Origin: Chelativorans sp. AA-79
Lineage (GTDB): Bacteria > Pseudomonadota > Alphaproteobacteria > Rhizobiales > Rhizobiaceae
DNA length: 64,000 bases
Direction of reading: 5' to 3'
Assembly (NCBI RefSeq): GCF_029457495.1
Contig: NZ_CP120361.1
Location: 3,674,001-3,738,000, forward strand
The notes beneath the pieces are model-generated. The model was not told where the DNA came from, made no database searches, and saw only the letters and a list, made by a program, of their open reading frames with translations. Made by a program: the position numbers and the translations under genes. Positions 44,591 to 53,525 of the stretch are shown piece after piece. Each line of letters begins with the position of its first letter. The stretch's first letter is position 1.

Positions 44591-45817
44591 TCAGGCAAGC
44601 CCGATCAGCACGCCGCCGGTCGCGGCGACGATGACCACGATCCATGGCGGAGCCTTCCATGCCATCAGAAGCACAAAGCAGGTCAGTGCCAGCGCAAACT
44701 CATATGGCCCGAGAATCGCGCCGGTCCAGACGGGCTGATAGAGCGCCGCCCCAAGGATACCGACGACGGCCGCGTTTGCGCCGCGCATGAGCGCCTGCGC
44801 GGTCGGGCGCGAACGGAAGGCATCCCAGTACGGGATGACACCGATCAGCAGCAGGAAGCCAGGGAGGAAGATGGCGACAAGGGCGATCGCCGCGCCCACA
44901 AGCCCGTTGGGTTCCGGGCCGAGCACCGTGCCGAGGTAGGCCGCGAAGGTGAAGAGCGGGCCCGGTACGGCCTGCGCGGCACCATAACCTGCAAGGAACT
45001 GATCCGCAGAGACCCAACCCGTTCGAACAGTCTCCGTCTCGAGCAGCGGCAAGACGACATGCCCTCCACCGAATACGAGTGATCCGGCTCTGTAGAAGGA
45101 ATCGAAGACGGCCATCCCCTGCGCATCCGTGGCGGCGACGAGCGCGGGTAGTCCGAAAAGCAGGGCGAAGAACAGAACGAGCGCAATCGTCCCCACCGCA
45201 TGCGAGACCGGGAAGGTCATGTGCCCGGAAATCGCCTCGGCTTTGGACCGGCACAGCCATAGCCCCGCCAAACCGCCGGCCACGATCGCGGTGATCTGAC
45301 CGATCGAGCCCGAGACGACGACGATGATGAGCACGGCGGCGAGCGCGATGCTGGCGCGCGCCCGATCCGGGCACAGGGTTCTGGCCATGCCCCAGACAGC
45401 CTGGGCGACTATGGCGACGGCGACCACCTTCAGGCCATGGATGATGCCGGAGCCGACCGGCCCGCCAAAGGCAGCCGCACCTAGCGCGAAAAGCACCAGC
45501 AGGATGGCCGAGGGCAGCGTGAAGGCTGTCCATGCGGCCGCGGCGCCCAACGGGCCGCCGCGCAGAAGCCCGAGCGCAAAACCGACCTGGCTGGATGCCG
45601 GGCCGGGCAGAAACTGGCACAGGGCGACGAGATCGGCGTATCCCTTCTCATCGATCCAACGCCGACGAACGACCAGTTCGTCGCGGAAGTAACCGAGATG
45701 CGCGATCGGGCCCCCGAAGGAGGTCAGCCCCAGCTTCAGGAAGGCGGCAAAGACCTCGCCGGGACTACCCCTCTGATTCTTCGTGCGTGCAGGTGCCTCC
45801 ACCCTCGTCTCATCCAT
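44591..45817 (-). CDS. chrA: ChrA-family chromate transporter
   Basis: 408 residues with two homologous CHR halves: GLTSFGGPIAHLGYFRDELV near the N-terminus and GSLVFGGGHVVLPLLETE midway, each with about five helices, and LCQFLPGPASSQVGFALG. It exports chromate from the cytoplasm. The start overlaps the PadR stop by 8 bases. It probably confers chromate or a related oxyanion tolerance, next to arsenic resistance. Confidence 0.93.
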   Translation of the reverse strand: MDETRVEAPARTKNQRGSPGEVFAAFLKLGLTSFGGPIAHLGYFRDELVVRRRWIDEKGYADLVALCQFLPGPASSQVGFALGLLRGGPLGAAAAWTAFTLPSAILLVLFALGAAAFGGPVGSGIIHGLKVVAVAIVAQAVWGMARTLCPDRARASIALAAVLIIVVVSGSIGQITAIVAGGLAGLWLCRSKAEAISGHMTFPVSHAVGTIALVLFFALLFGLPALVAATDAQGMAVFDSFYRAGSLVFGGGHVVLPLLETETVRTGWVSADQFLAGYGAAQAVPGPLFTFAAYLGTVLGPEPNGLVGAAIALVAIFLPGFLLLIGVIPYWDAFRSRPTAQALMRGANAAVVGILGAALYQPVWTGAILGPYEFALALTCFVLLMAWKAPPWIVVIVAATGGVLIGLA

Positions 45818-46127
45818 TGGTCATTGCCTCGCCCGTGAACTCCCGAACCCGCGCCTTCGCCAATTCAAGGCCCTCGCGTCCCAGATCAGTGATGCGGTAG
45901 AGCTTGCGTACTGAACGGCCGCGCCGCTCTTCGCGGCAGGTGAGATAGCCGTCGCGCTGCATCTTGTGCAGCATGGGATAGAGGGTGCCCGGCGACAGCC
46001 GGTAGCCGTGGCTGGCCAGTTCCTCGATCATCCATTGGCCGTAGATTTCGTGTTCGGCCGCATGGTGGAGGACATGCAGCCTCACCAGTCCCGACAGCAG
46101 GTCACGGTGTTCCATCGCGTCTTGCAT
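45810..46127 (-). CDS. PadR-family transcriptional regulator
   Basis: 105 residues with the PadR winged helix (IYGQWMIEELASHGYRLSPGTLYPMLHKMQRDGYL, then YRITDLGREGLELAKARV). The start could be the Met at 46127 or 46115. Its overlap with the chromate-transporter gene suggests that it controls that gene in a single unit, a pairing known for some chrA genes. Confidence 0.9.
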   Translation of the reverse strand: MQDAMEHRDLLSGLVRLHVLHHAAEHEIYGQWMIEELASHGYRLSPGTLYPMLHKMQRDGYLTCREERRGRSVRKLYRITDLGREGLELAKARVREFTGEAMTNG

Positions 46128-46428
46128 TCTATAAACGAAAATCGATAACGAATTCCGCTAGCCAATCTTCCGGTCGAATGCAATGTCGGAGGAAGAGATG
46201 TCGGAAGACACGGTCAATGTGCGCTATAAGTCGAGGATGCCGAAGCCGCCGTAGAGTGACACACGCCTCATCTCGGCTTCATCTCTTCAGTCCAGCCACG
46301 CCCCCGCACTTGCCGCTCCTGCTGAGCGACGGAAGAGTTCGGCAGGATGGCCGATGCCCGATCGCGAAAGGCCGCAGCCTGGCAAACCCCGCAACACGAG
46401 ATTGACTATTTTTGAGTCTCATCCTTAT
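46128..46428. other. Divergent intergenic region between padR and the LacI gene
   Basis: About 300 bases without a credible gene. It holds promoters for padR-chrA near its left edge (AT-rich around 46130-46150). Confidence 0.5.
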
Positions 46429-46459
46429 ACTAAATCGCTTTACTAAAGCGCTTTAGTAT
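46429..46459. promoter_or_regulatory. Two overlapping LacI-type operators
   Basis: A perfect palindrome TACTAAAGCGCTTTAGTA at 46442-46459, with the central CG of LacI-family sites. A second copy at 46429-46446 matches it in 16 of 18 positions and is offset by 13 bases. They end 14 bases before the LacI start codon, implying autoregulation and control of the operon that follows. Confidence 0.85.
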
Positions 46460-46473
46460 GTCAGCCTGTTGAT

Positions 46474-47499
46474 ATGGGCGTAACGAGAAAAACACCCAAG
46501 CTAGGCGATGTCGCCAAGGCCGCAGGCTTGGCGCCGGCGACCGTTTCCCGGTTTCTCAACGGCGGGATCGAATTGCCGCCTGCCACGGCCGAACGCATCC
46601 GCTCGGCAATCGCGGAGCTTGGATACCGGCCCAATCCCTATGCGCGCAGCTTGAGCCGAGGGCGAACAGACATGCTCGCCCTTGCGATTCCGGACATCCA
46701 GAACGCGTTCTTCTCGCAGCTTGCCTCAGCAGTGGACCGTTGTGCCGAGGAGCAGAACCTGAGCCTGCTTCTATGTTCCACCGCGAACAAGACGGCAAGG
46801 GAACTGGATTTCATCGAACGGCTCCGGCGCCGCTTCTTCGACGGGCTCCTGCTTGCCACCAACCATGCCGACGATGGAACGCTTGCCGAAGCGATCAACA
46901 CGGCCGACAGCAACATCGTTCTGGTCGATGAGGATGTACCAGGCGCCAGAGTGGCGAAAGTTTTCTCCGACAATGAGCAAGGTGGCTTTCTCGCGGGCAG
47001 CCACATTCTCGCTGCCGGCCACAGGGCGATCGCCTATATCGGCGGCCCTCCGAAGCTCATGAGCACGGTCGAGAGGCGACAAGGGCTGTCGAACGCGATT
47101 TCCGCCTCCAGCGATGCGCGCCTCGTCTGCTGCCTGGAGCACGACTATACGCGAGAGCACGGCCGCGCAGCCATGGCAGAGATCATCGCGCATCACCGCG
47201 ATGTGACCGCGGTCTTCGCCGGCAGCGACGAGATCACGCTCGGCGTTCTCGAGGTCTTGCGGGAGCACGGGCTGCGCGTTGCGTGCGACTTGTCGCTGGT
47301 GACCTTCGACGATGTGGGCCTGCTCCATCTTCTGGACCCGCCCGTCACCGCGATCAGGCAACCCACGGCCGAGATCGGGCGAAAGGCCTTCGAGCGTTTG
47401 GCAGCCGCGATCACAGGAGAAAGCGTCGAGATCGCGACCGAACGTCTGCCCGTGCGGCTGGTCGAACGGGCCTCGGTTGCGGCGCCGCGCAGGGCGTGA
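46474..47499 (+). CDS. LacI-family transcriptional regulator
   Basis: 341 residues. The LacI headpiece is GDVAKAAGLAPATVSRFLNG with the hinge helix RIRSAIAELGYRPNPYARSL. The periplasmic-binding-protein-like core reads NAFFSQLASAVDRCAEEQNLSLLLCST and CDLSLVTFDDVGLLHLLDPPVTAIRQP. It lies first in an operon-like run with an importer and an M20 enzyme, and two operators precede it. The sugar-like inducer is unknown. Confidence 0.93.
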   Translation: MGVTRKTPKLGDVAKAAGLAPATVSRFLNGGIELPPATAERIRSAIAELGYRPNPYARSLSRGRTDMLALAIPDIQNAFFSQLASAVDRCAEEQNLSLLLCSTANKTARELDFIERLRRRFFDGLLLATNHADDGTLAEAINTADSNIVLVDEDVPGARVAKVFSDNEQGGFLAGSHILAAGHRAIAYIGGPPKLMSTVERRQGLSNAISASSDARLVCCLEHDYTREHGRAAMAEIIAHHRDVTAVFAGSDEITLGVLEVLREHGLRVACDLSLVTFDDVGLLHLLDPPVTAIRQPTAEIGRKAFERLAAAITGESVEIATERLPVRLVERASVAAPRRA

Positions 47500-47557
47500 A
47501 TGTGAAGTATCAGGCCGGTCCCCAAGTCCGGCCGAACAGGTGAAGAGGAGTTTCGAA

Positions 47558-48343
47558 ATGACAAAGAAGGTGCTGCTGCTCGGCGAGAGCTGGATGACGT
47601 CAGCCACGCACTACAAGGGGTTCGACCAGTTCGGCAGCGTGACCTTCCATCTGGGCGCCGAGGATCTCGTGAAATCGCTCGAAGGCACTGAGTTCGAGCT
47701 GACTTACATGCCAAGCCACGACGCAGCCGAAAAGCTGCCCTTCGAGATGAGCAGCCTCGACGCCTTTGATGCGATCATGATCTCCGACATCGGGGCCAAT
47801 TCGCTGCTCCTGCACCCCGATGTCTGGCTCCACGGCAAGCCGGTTCCCAACAGGCTGAAGCTGATCCGCGAATGGACGCGCAATGGCGGCGGTCTCATGA
47901 TGATCGGCGGCTATCTCAGCTTCCAGGGCATCGACGGGAAAGCGCGCTGGCGCAGGACACCGGTAGAAGAGGCCCTGCCGGTGGAATGCCTTCCCTATGA
48001 CGACCGCCTCGAGGTTCCTGAAGGCTATCGCGCGAAAATCCTGAAGGCGGATCACCCGATCCTGGCCGGGCTCGAGGGTGAATGGCCGCTTCTGCTGGGC
48101 GCCAATGAAGTGGTGGTGAAGCAGTCGGACGGTGTCGAGGTCCTGGCGACCCTGCCCGATGAAGAAGGCGGACACCCGCTGCTCGTCACCGGCCGGTTCG
48201 GCAAGGGGCGAACGCTCGCCTGGATGTCCGATATTGGCCACCACTGGCTGCCGGAGGATTTCAGAAACTGGGCCGGCTACGGCATCTTCTGGAGGAACTG
48301 CCTGTCCTGGCTGACGGCTTCCTCCGAGAGCGGCACCCGCTGA
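47558..48343 (+). CDS. Glutamine-amidotransferase-fold (ThuA-like) protein
   Basis: 261 residues with GGAG 8 bases before the ATG. It opens KKVLLLGESWMTSATHYKGFDQFGS and has the flavodoxin/class I amidotransferase core (DAIMISDIGANSLLLHPD, RNGGGLMMIGGYLSFQGIDG, RFGKGRTLAWMSDIGHHW). The usual nucleophile elbow Cys is replaced by Gly-Gly-Tyr sequence, so amide transfer is unlikely; ThuA-like proteins take part in sugar metabolism. Located between LacI and the importer ATPase. Confidence 0.72.
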   Translation: MTKKVLLLGESWMTSATHYKGFDQFGSVTFHLGAEDLVKSLEGTEFELTYMPSHDAAEKLPFEMSSLDAFDAIMISDIGANSLLLHPDVWLHGKPVPNRLKLIREWTRNGGGLMMIGGYLSFQGIDGKARWRRTPVEEALPVECLPYDDRLEVPEGYRAKILKADHPILAGLEGEWPLLLGANEVVVKQSDGVEVLATLPDEEGGHPLLVTGRFGKGRTLAWMSDIGHHWLPEDFRNWAGYGIFWRNCLSWLTASSESGTR

Positions 48344-48358
48344 TCGAAGGAGAAGCCC

Positions 48359-49132
48359 TTGCCTGCTCCCCTCCTCACCGCGCGCGACATCACCAAGCGT
48401 TTCGGGGCGCTCACGGCTCTGCAGAGTGTCGATCTCGACATCAGGGCCGGTGAGGTCCTCGCCCTCCTCGGTGACAACGGAGCGGGAAAATCGACCTTCA
48501 TCAAGATCCTTGCCGGCGCCCACACGCAGACGGAGGGAGAACTGCGCATGGAAGGGCGGCTCGTCTCCTTCTCCTCCCCCAAGGATGCGGCGGAAGCAGG
48601 TATCGCCACGATCTTCCAGGAGCTTGCGCTTTCGGAAAACCTCTCCATCTCAGAGAACGTGTTTCTCGGGCGTGAGCTGACCCACCGCGTTGTCGGCCTT
48701 CCGATGCTGCGCCGCCGCGCCATGCGCGAACGCGTCGCCGAACTGCTCGAGGAACTCGACGCGCATATTTCCGACCCGACCGCGCCCGTCGGGTCGCTCT
48801 CCGGCGGCCAAAGGCAGGCCGTGGCGATCTGTCGGGCGCTCAATCTCAATGCCAAGCTCGTCATCATGGACGAGCCGACGGCCGCGCTCGCCGTGGCCGA
48901 GACCCGCAAGGTACTCGCGCTCACGCGGCGGCTCGCCGAGCGCGGATGCGCGGTCGTGCTCATCAGCCACAATATCTCCGATGTCTTCGAGGTCGCCGAC
49001 CGGATGGTCGTCTTCAGGCGTGGCCGGAAGATCGCCGAGCGCGAGCGCGCGGCGACGAATCCCGAGGAGATCGTCTCCTTCATAACGGGCGCGCATCCTG
49101 ACGTACGGGCGCTCGAACAAGCCAATCAATAA
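48359..49132 (+). CDS. Sugar-type (CUT2) ABC transporter ATPase, single domain
   Basis: 257 residues from a TTG with AAGGAG at good spacing. Walker A GDNGAGKSTFIKI, signature LSGGQRQAVAICRAL, Walker B LVIMDEPTAALA and switch His LISHNISDVFEV. CUT2 systems usually use a fused two-domain ATPase of about 500 residues; a one-domain form as in the fructose FrcA type is less common. Paired here with two separate permeases. Confidence 0.9.
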   Translation: MPAPLLTARDITKRFGALTALQSVDLDIRAGEVLALLGDNGAGKSTFIKILAGAHTQTEGELRMEGRLVSFSSPKDAAEAGIATIFQELALSENLSISENVFLGRELTHRVVGLPMLRRRAMRERVAELLEELDAHISDPTAPVGSLSGGQRQAVAICRALNLNAKLVIMDEPTAALAVAETRKVLALTRRLAERGCAVVLISHNISDVFEVADRMVVFRRGRKIAERERAATNPEEIVSFITGAHPDVRALEQANQ

Positions 49133-49163
49133 GCGTGCGTCAAACCTCAGAGGAGTAACCGCA

Positions 49164-50150
49164 GTGATGTTGAAGTTCCTGAAAATACTGGTCTCGGCCT
49201 CCGCCCTTGCCGTTCTTTCGACCGGCGCCCTCGCCCAGGACAAGCCGCGCGTCGCCTTCGTACCGCAGCTCGTGGGCATCCCCTACTTCAATGCCATGGA
49301 AGAAGGCGGCAACCGGGCTGCCGAAGAACTCGGCGTCGAGTTCATCTATTCCGGCCCCGTCGACACCAACCCGATCGACCAGTTGCAAATCGTTCAAAAC
49401 CTGATCGCGCAGGGCGTGGAGGCGATCTCCGTCAGCGTGCTGGATGCATCGAGCATCGCGCCGGTCGTTGAGCAGGCGCGGCAGCAGAACATCCATATCT
49501 ACACCAGCGACAGCGATGCGCCCGACAGCGGACGCGCCGTCTACGTGGCACAAGCGACCGACCAGGGTCTCGGCTATACGATCATCGACGAGCTCGTGTC
49601 GCGCGTCGACGAGGACGCGAAGATCGGCATCGTATCCGGCGAGGCGACGGCTTCCAACCTCAATGCCTGGATCGGCTTCATGCAGGAACGGGTGGCCGAG
49701 CGCTACCCGAACGTGACGCTGCTCGAGCCGCAATTCGCCGGCGGCACCGCCCAGCGTGCGGCTCAGATCGCGACGGACATGATGGCCTCCAACCCGGACC
49801 TGAAGGGCATCGTCGCCGTCGCCTCCACCACCTGCCCCGGCGTTGCGCAGGCCATCGAGACCTCCAACAAGATCGGCGAGGTCGTGGGTACCGGCTATTG
49901 CAGCCCGAACACCGCCCGCTCCTACATCAAGAGCGGTGCTTTCGGCTTCTCCGTCCTGTGGGATCCCGCACAGCTCGGCTATCTCACGGTCTGGGCGGGC
50001 AAGCAGCTCATCGACGGAAAGGGCTTCGAGGCGGAGAATACGGTTCCTGGCTTTGACGAGCCGGTTACCTACGACGCCGAGACGGGCGTTCTCCTCCTGG
50101 GCGCTCCGGCCGTCTTCACGGCGGAGAACGTCGACAATTTCGACTTCTGA
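49164..50150 (+). CDS. Periplasmic sugar-type binding protein (RbsB/LsrB/RhaS-like)
   Basis: 328 residues with a signal MLKFLKILVSASALAVLSTGALA. The mature protein matches the periplasmic-binding-protein 4 pattern: RVAFVPQLVGIPYFNAMEEGGNRAAEELGVEFIYSGP, VDTNPIDQLQIVQNLIAQGVEAISVSV, and DLKGIVAVASTTCPGVAQAIE. It resembles autoinducer-2/rhamnose binding proteins more than ribose. Start is GTG 49164 or ATG 49167; AGGAG is placed better for the GTG. Confidence 0.9.
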   Translation: MMLKFLKILVSASALAVLSTGALAQDKPRVAFVPQLVGIPYFNAMEEGGNRAAEELGVEFIYSGPVDTNPIDQLQIVQNLIAQGVEAISVSVLDASSIAPVVEQARQQNIHIYTSDSDAPDSGRAVYVAQATDQGLGYTIIDELVSRVDEDAKIGIVSGEATASNLNAWIGFMQERVAERYPNVTLLEPQFAGGTAQRAAQIATDMMASNPDLKGIVAVASTTCPGVAQAIETSNKIGEVVGTGYCSPNTARSYIKSGAFGFSVLWDPAQLGYLTVWAGKQLIDGKGFEAENTVPGFDEPVTYDAETGVLLLGAPAVFTAENVDNFDF

Positions 50151-50160
50151 AGCGCCTGAG

Positions 50161-51132
50161 ATGAACCTGCGCAGCATGCCCGCGCTCAGCAGCCGCGAAG
50201 TCACCCTCGCGGCTGCATGTTTGGCGGCCATCCTGATCTTCTGGCTCGTTTCGCCTCACTTCGGAACGGTTGCCAACCTGTCCACGATCCTGCGCAACAG
50301 CGTGGAACTCCTGCTGATCGGGCTCGGCATGACACTTCTGCTGGCGATGGGTGGCATCGACGTGTCTGTCGGGGTGGCCATGGGGCTCGCCGCCATCGCC
50401 GTCGGCCAGGTGCTCGCGGGCAATGGCCCGACGGCGGCGGCCGCACTTGCGGGTCCTTTGACCGGAGCAGCCCTCGGCATCATCACCGCTTCCGTGGTCG
50501 TGCTTGGCCGCATACCGCCCATCGTCGCGACCCTCGGCCTGTTCGGCGTCTTCCGGACAGCGATTTTTCTCTGGCTCGGCGGACAATGGCTCTCCGGCCT
50601 GCCGACGGACCTCACCGCGCTGGTATCCACCCACATCCTTGGTGTTCCGCTGACCGCGTGGATCATAGCGGCAGCCTATCTGGCCACCTGGTTTGCGCTG
50701 CGGCGCACGCCTTTCGGACCGCACCTCCTGGCGATCGGAAACTCTGAAGCCAAGGCGCGACTCTCCGGCATATCGGTCAGAAAAGTCCAATTCTCCGCCT
50801 TCGTGATCAGCGGAGCCCTCTGCGGGCTTGCGGCCACTTTCTATGTCGCAACCTATCGCAATGTGGAAATGACGATCGGAAGCACTCTGGCGCTTGAGGC
50901 CATCGCTGCAGTGGTGCTCGGAGGAACGAGCATCCTGGGCGGCCGCTGCAGCCTTGTCGGCACGGTCCTCGGCGTCCTCCTCATCCGCATTCTCCAGAAC
51001 GGGCTCCTTCTCGTCGGCGTCCCGTCGCTTTGGCAGACCGTGGTGACCGGCGGGCTGCTCCTCGCGGTCCTGTGCCTCGATGCCTTTTCCGGGCGGCTGA
51101 GCCTCCCGGTCCCCGGACGGAGGCCCGCATGA
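50161..51132 (+). CDS. Sugar-type ABC permease (first)
   Basis: 323 residues, eight to ten helices, with the family motif LLLAMGGIDVSVGVAMGLAAIAVG and the coupling loop RTPFGPHLLAIGNSEAKARLSGISVRKVQFSAF. Starts 11 bases after the binding-protein stop. Its stop overlaps the next start (ATGA). Confidence 0.92.
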   Translation: MNLRSMPALSSREVTLAAACLAAILIFWLVSPHFGTVANLSTILRNSVELLLIGLGMTLLLAMGGIDVSVGVAMGLAAIAVGQVLAGNGPTAAAALAGPLTGAALGIITASVVVLGRIPPIVATLGLFGVFRTAIFLWLGGQWLSGLPTDLTALVSTHILGVPLTAWIIAAAYLATWFALRRTPFGPHLLAIGNSEAKARLSGISVRKVQFSAFVISGALCGLAATFYVATYRNVEMTIGSTLALEAIAAVVLGGTSILGGRCSLVGTVLGVLLIRILQNGLLLVGVPSLWQTVVTGGLLLAVLCLDAFSGRLSLPVPGRRPA

Positions 51133-52085
51133 GCGTGTTCCTCACAACCTGGCGCGCCCAGCCCGTGCTGGTCGTCCTCGCCCTCCTGTGGGTGGTGCTG
51201 CTTGCGGCGATCGCACTCCTTCAGCCGCAGATTCTGAATTCCCATACCTTCACCAGCATCCTTCAATTCGCGTCCATCCTGGCGCTGGTGTCGCTCGGCC
51301 AGTCCCTCATCATCCTGGCCGGCGGCGCAGGCATCGACCTTTCGGTCGGCGGCAACGTGTCGCTGTCCGCCGTTCTGACGATGATGGCGATCGCTGGTGG
51401 CCTCGACGGTGCCTGGATGCCGGCGCTGTGCGTGGCAATCGGCGGTGCGCTGGGCCTTGCCAACGGCATCCTGGTCACGCGACTCGGCTTCTACCCACTG
51501 ATCGTGACGCTGGGTACTTTTTACGTCTATTCCGGCGTCGCGCTGGCGCTCACCGGCGGCGCCGCCATTCCCGGAGTGCCCGCATGGTCCCTGCCCTGGG
51601 GGCGCGGCTCCCTGGGACCAGTCCCATGGCCTTTCCTGACGCTCGTGCTGCCCGGCTTCCTCCTGGCATTCCTGGTCTTGTCCTTCACCTCGTGGGGCCG
51701 CTGGATATACGCCATGGGGTTCAACGAGCGCTCCGCACGCCTCGTCGGGATTCCGGTCGATCGCGTCCGCGTGCTGCTCTACACGCTGGGCGGCATGCTC
51801 AGTGGGCTTGCCGCACTCATCTCTCTGGCTTGGCTCGGCAGTGCCCGGCCCAATGTCGGCGTCAATCTCGAACTGGAGTCGCTGACAGCCGCAATGCTCG
51901 GCGGCGTCGCCATCTTCGGCGGAAGGGGCCATGTGTTCGGCGTTTTCGCCGCGGTGGTCCTTCTGGTCACACTCAAGACCGCCATGCTGCAGATGGGCTT
52001 CAACACGGTGCTGCAGGTCGGCGTCGTGGGTCTGCTCCTCATCCTGGTCCTGCTCGCCGACCGCTTGTCTCAAACCCGGGGGTAG
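51129..52085 (+). CDS. Sugar-type ABC permease (second)
   Basis: 318 residues starting MSVFLTTWRAQPVLVVLALLW. LIILAGGAGIDLSVGGNVSLSAVLTMMAIAGG and RWIYAMGFNERSARLVGIPVDRVRVLLY are the usual CUT2 landmarks. With the preceding gene it forms a heterodimeric channel; many CUT2 importers use two identical permease subunits instead. Confidence 0.92.
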   Translation: MSVFLTTWRAQPVLVVLALLWVVLLAAIALLQPQILNSHTFTSILQFASILALVSLGQSLIILAGGAGIDLSVGGNVSLSAVLTMMAIAGGLDGAWMPALCVAIGGALGLANGILVTRLGFYPLIVTLGTFYVYSGVALALTGGAAIPGVPAWSLPWGRGSLGPVPWPFLTLVLPGFLLAFLVLSFTSWGRWIYAMGFNERSARLVGIPVDRVRVLLYTLGGMLSGLAALISLAWLGSARPNVGVNLELESLTAAMLGGVAIFGGRGHVFGVFAAVVLLVTLKTAMLQMGFNTVLQVGVVGLLLILVLLADRLSQTRG

Positions 52086-52087
52086 AA

Positions 52088-53416
52088 ATGCCTGACGCTC
52101 AGAAGATTGCCCGCTATGTCGAAGACAATGCGCAGCGGATTGTCGAAACGCTCTGTGACCTCATTTCCTTCCCGTCGATCGTCATGAGCGATCCGACCAA
52201 GGCCGGTCCCGGCGAACGAGACTGCCAGCTCTATCTGGAAAAGCGCTTGAAGAAGATCGGCATGGAAACCGACCTGTGGGAACCCGACGGCCCCGCCCTC
52301 TACGAGAAATATGCCGGCCGCCCCGGCGCCAACAAGGGCAGGACGTTCGAGGGTCGCCCCAATCTCGGCGGCATTCTGCGCGGTACCGGCGGCGGGCGCT
52401 CGATCATGCTCACGGGTCATATCGATGTCGTACCCCCCGGCCCTCGGGAGCATTGGCGCACCGATCCGTTCAGGCCGGAAGTGATCGACGGCTTCGTGCG
52501 CGGGCGCGGCGCCGTGGACATGAAAGGCGGTGTGGCCTCGATGCTGATGGCCGTGGAACTGCTCGGGGAAATGGGCGTGGAGCTTGCCGGCGACGTGGTC
52601 TTCACGACCGTCGTCGACGAGGAGATCGGCGGCATGGGTTCGCTCGCCATGGTCGATCGCGGCTTCAAGGCCGATGCCGGCATCATGACGGAACCGACCG
52701 CGAACCGCATCGCGCCACTCTGCCACGGCATCCTCTGGGGCAGGATCATCATCGACGGCATCGGCGGACATGCCGAGCTCACGCCCAATGCATGGTATTC
52801 CAGCGGACCGGTCGATGCGGTTCAACTGTGCCGACAGATGCTCGGCGGCATAGACATCCTCAACCGACGCTGGCAGTTCGATCCCAGGAAGAACCACCCG
52901 CTGATGGACCTTCCGAACCAGATCATCGTCACCCAGGTCAATGCCGGCGAGCACCCTTCATCCATGGCCGGCCGCGCCGAGATCATCATCGACGTGCAGT
53001 ATCTGCCGAGCGAAAAGGATGCACTCGGCCTTGGCGGCAACGTCAAGCGGGAGGTGGAGGAGCACGTCGCGTTCGTCTGCCAGGCCGATCCCTATCTGCG
53101 CGAGCACCCGGCTCGGGTCGAATGGATTCTCGATGCCGACTGCGCGGAGGTTTCCGCCGACCATCCCTTTGTCGAGACCTTCCAGCAGGCGGTTGCCGAT
53201 GTCTCCCTTTCGCCAAAACTGTCCGGGTTCGGCGCCCACAGCGATATCGGCCTTCCCACGACACTCGGCCAGACGCCGACGGTCAACTTTGGGCCAGGCG
53301 ATCCGACCCAGGCGCATCAGCCGAACGAGCGTGTGTCGGTCGAAGACCTCGTGGCCTGCACCAAGGCCATCGCTTTGGCGATCTGCAAGTGGAGCACGGA
53401 ACCCAAAGCATCATGA
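52088..53416 (+). CDS. M20-family zinc amidohydrolase (ArgE/DapE-like)
   Basis: 442 residues. Zinc ligands and catalytic residues are in order: MLTGHIDVVPPG (His 111, Asp 113), GRGAVDMKGGVASMLM (Asp 144), TVVDEEIGGMGS (Glu 178-179), and a late His in GFGAHSDIGLP. Typical substrates are N-acyl amino acids, dipeptides and carbamoyl compounds. Separated from the preceding permease by only two bases, so it almost surely degrades the imported compound. That suggests an N-acylated sugar or amino-acid derivative as the substrate of the operon. Confidence 0.92.
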   Translation: MPDAQKIARYVEDNAQRIVETLCDLISFPSIVMSDPTKAGPGERDCQLYLEKRLKKIGMETDLWEPDGPALYEKYAGRPGANKGRTFEGRPNLGGILRGTGGGRSIMLTGHIDVVPPGPREHWRTDPFRPEVIDGFVRGRGAVDMKGGVASMLMAVELLGEMGVELAGDVVFTTVVDEEIGGMGSLAMVDRGFKADAGIMTEPTANRIAPLCHGILWGRIIIDGIGGHAELTPNAWYSSGPVDAVQLCRQMLGGIDILNRRWQFDPRKNHPLMDLPNQIIVTQVNAGEHPSSMAGRAEIIIDVQYLPSEKDALGLGGNVKREVEEHVAFVCQADPYLREHPARVEWILDADCAEVSADHPFVETFQQAVADVSLSPKLSGFGAHSDIGLPTTLGQTPTVNFGPGDPTQAHQPNERVSVEDLVACTKAIALAICKWSTEPKAS

Positions 53417-53490
53417 GCCAGTGGCAGGCATTCTCGACGGGCAACGTCGCGTTCGGTTTGGATCCGGAAGCCGTGGCGCTGCGGGTTTGA
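53413..53490 (+). CDS. Short ORF (25 aa) overlapping the M20 stop, probable gene stub
   Basis: Starts ATGA on the M20 stop and reads MSQWQAFSTGNVAFGLDPEA, then VALRV and stop. The tight coupling looks like the start of a further operon gene, but the reading ends after 25 codons and no continuation is visible in other frames. It is either a leftover N-terminus or a meaningless overlap. Confidence 0.3.
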   Translation: MSQWQAFSTGNVAFGLDPEAVALRV

Positions 53491-53525
53491 GCCTTCTACC
53501 GGCTGGCGGGCATACCCCAGCCTCA

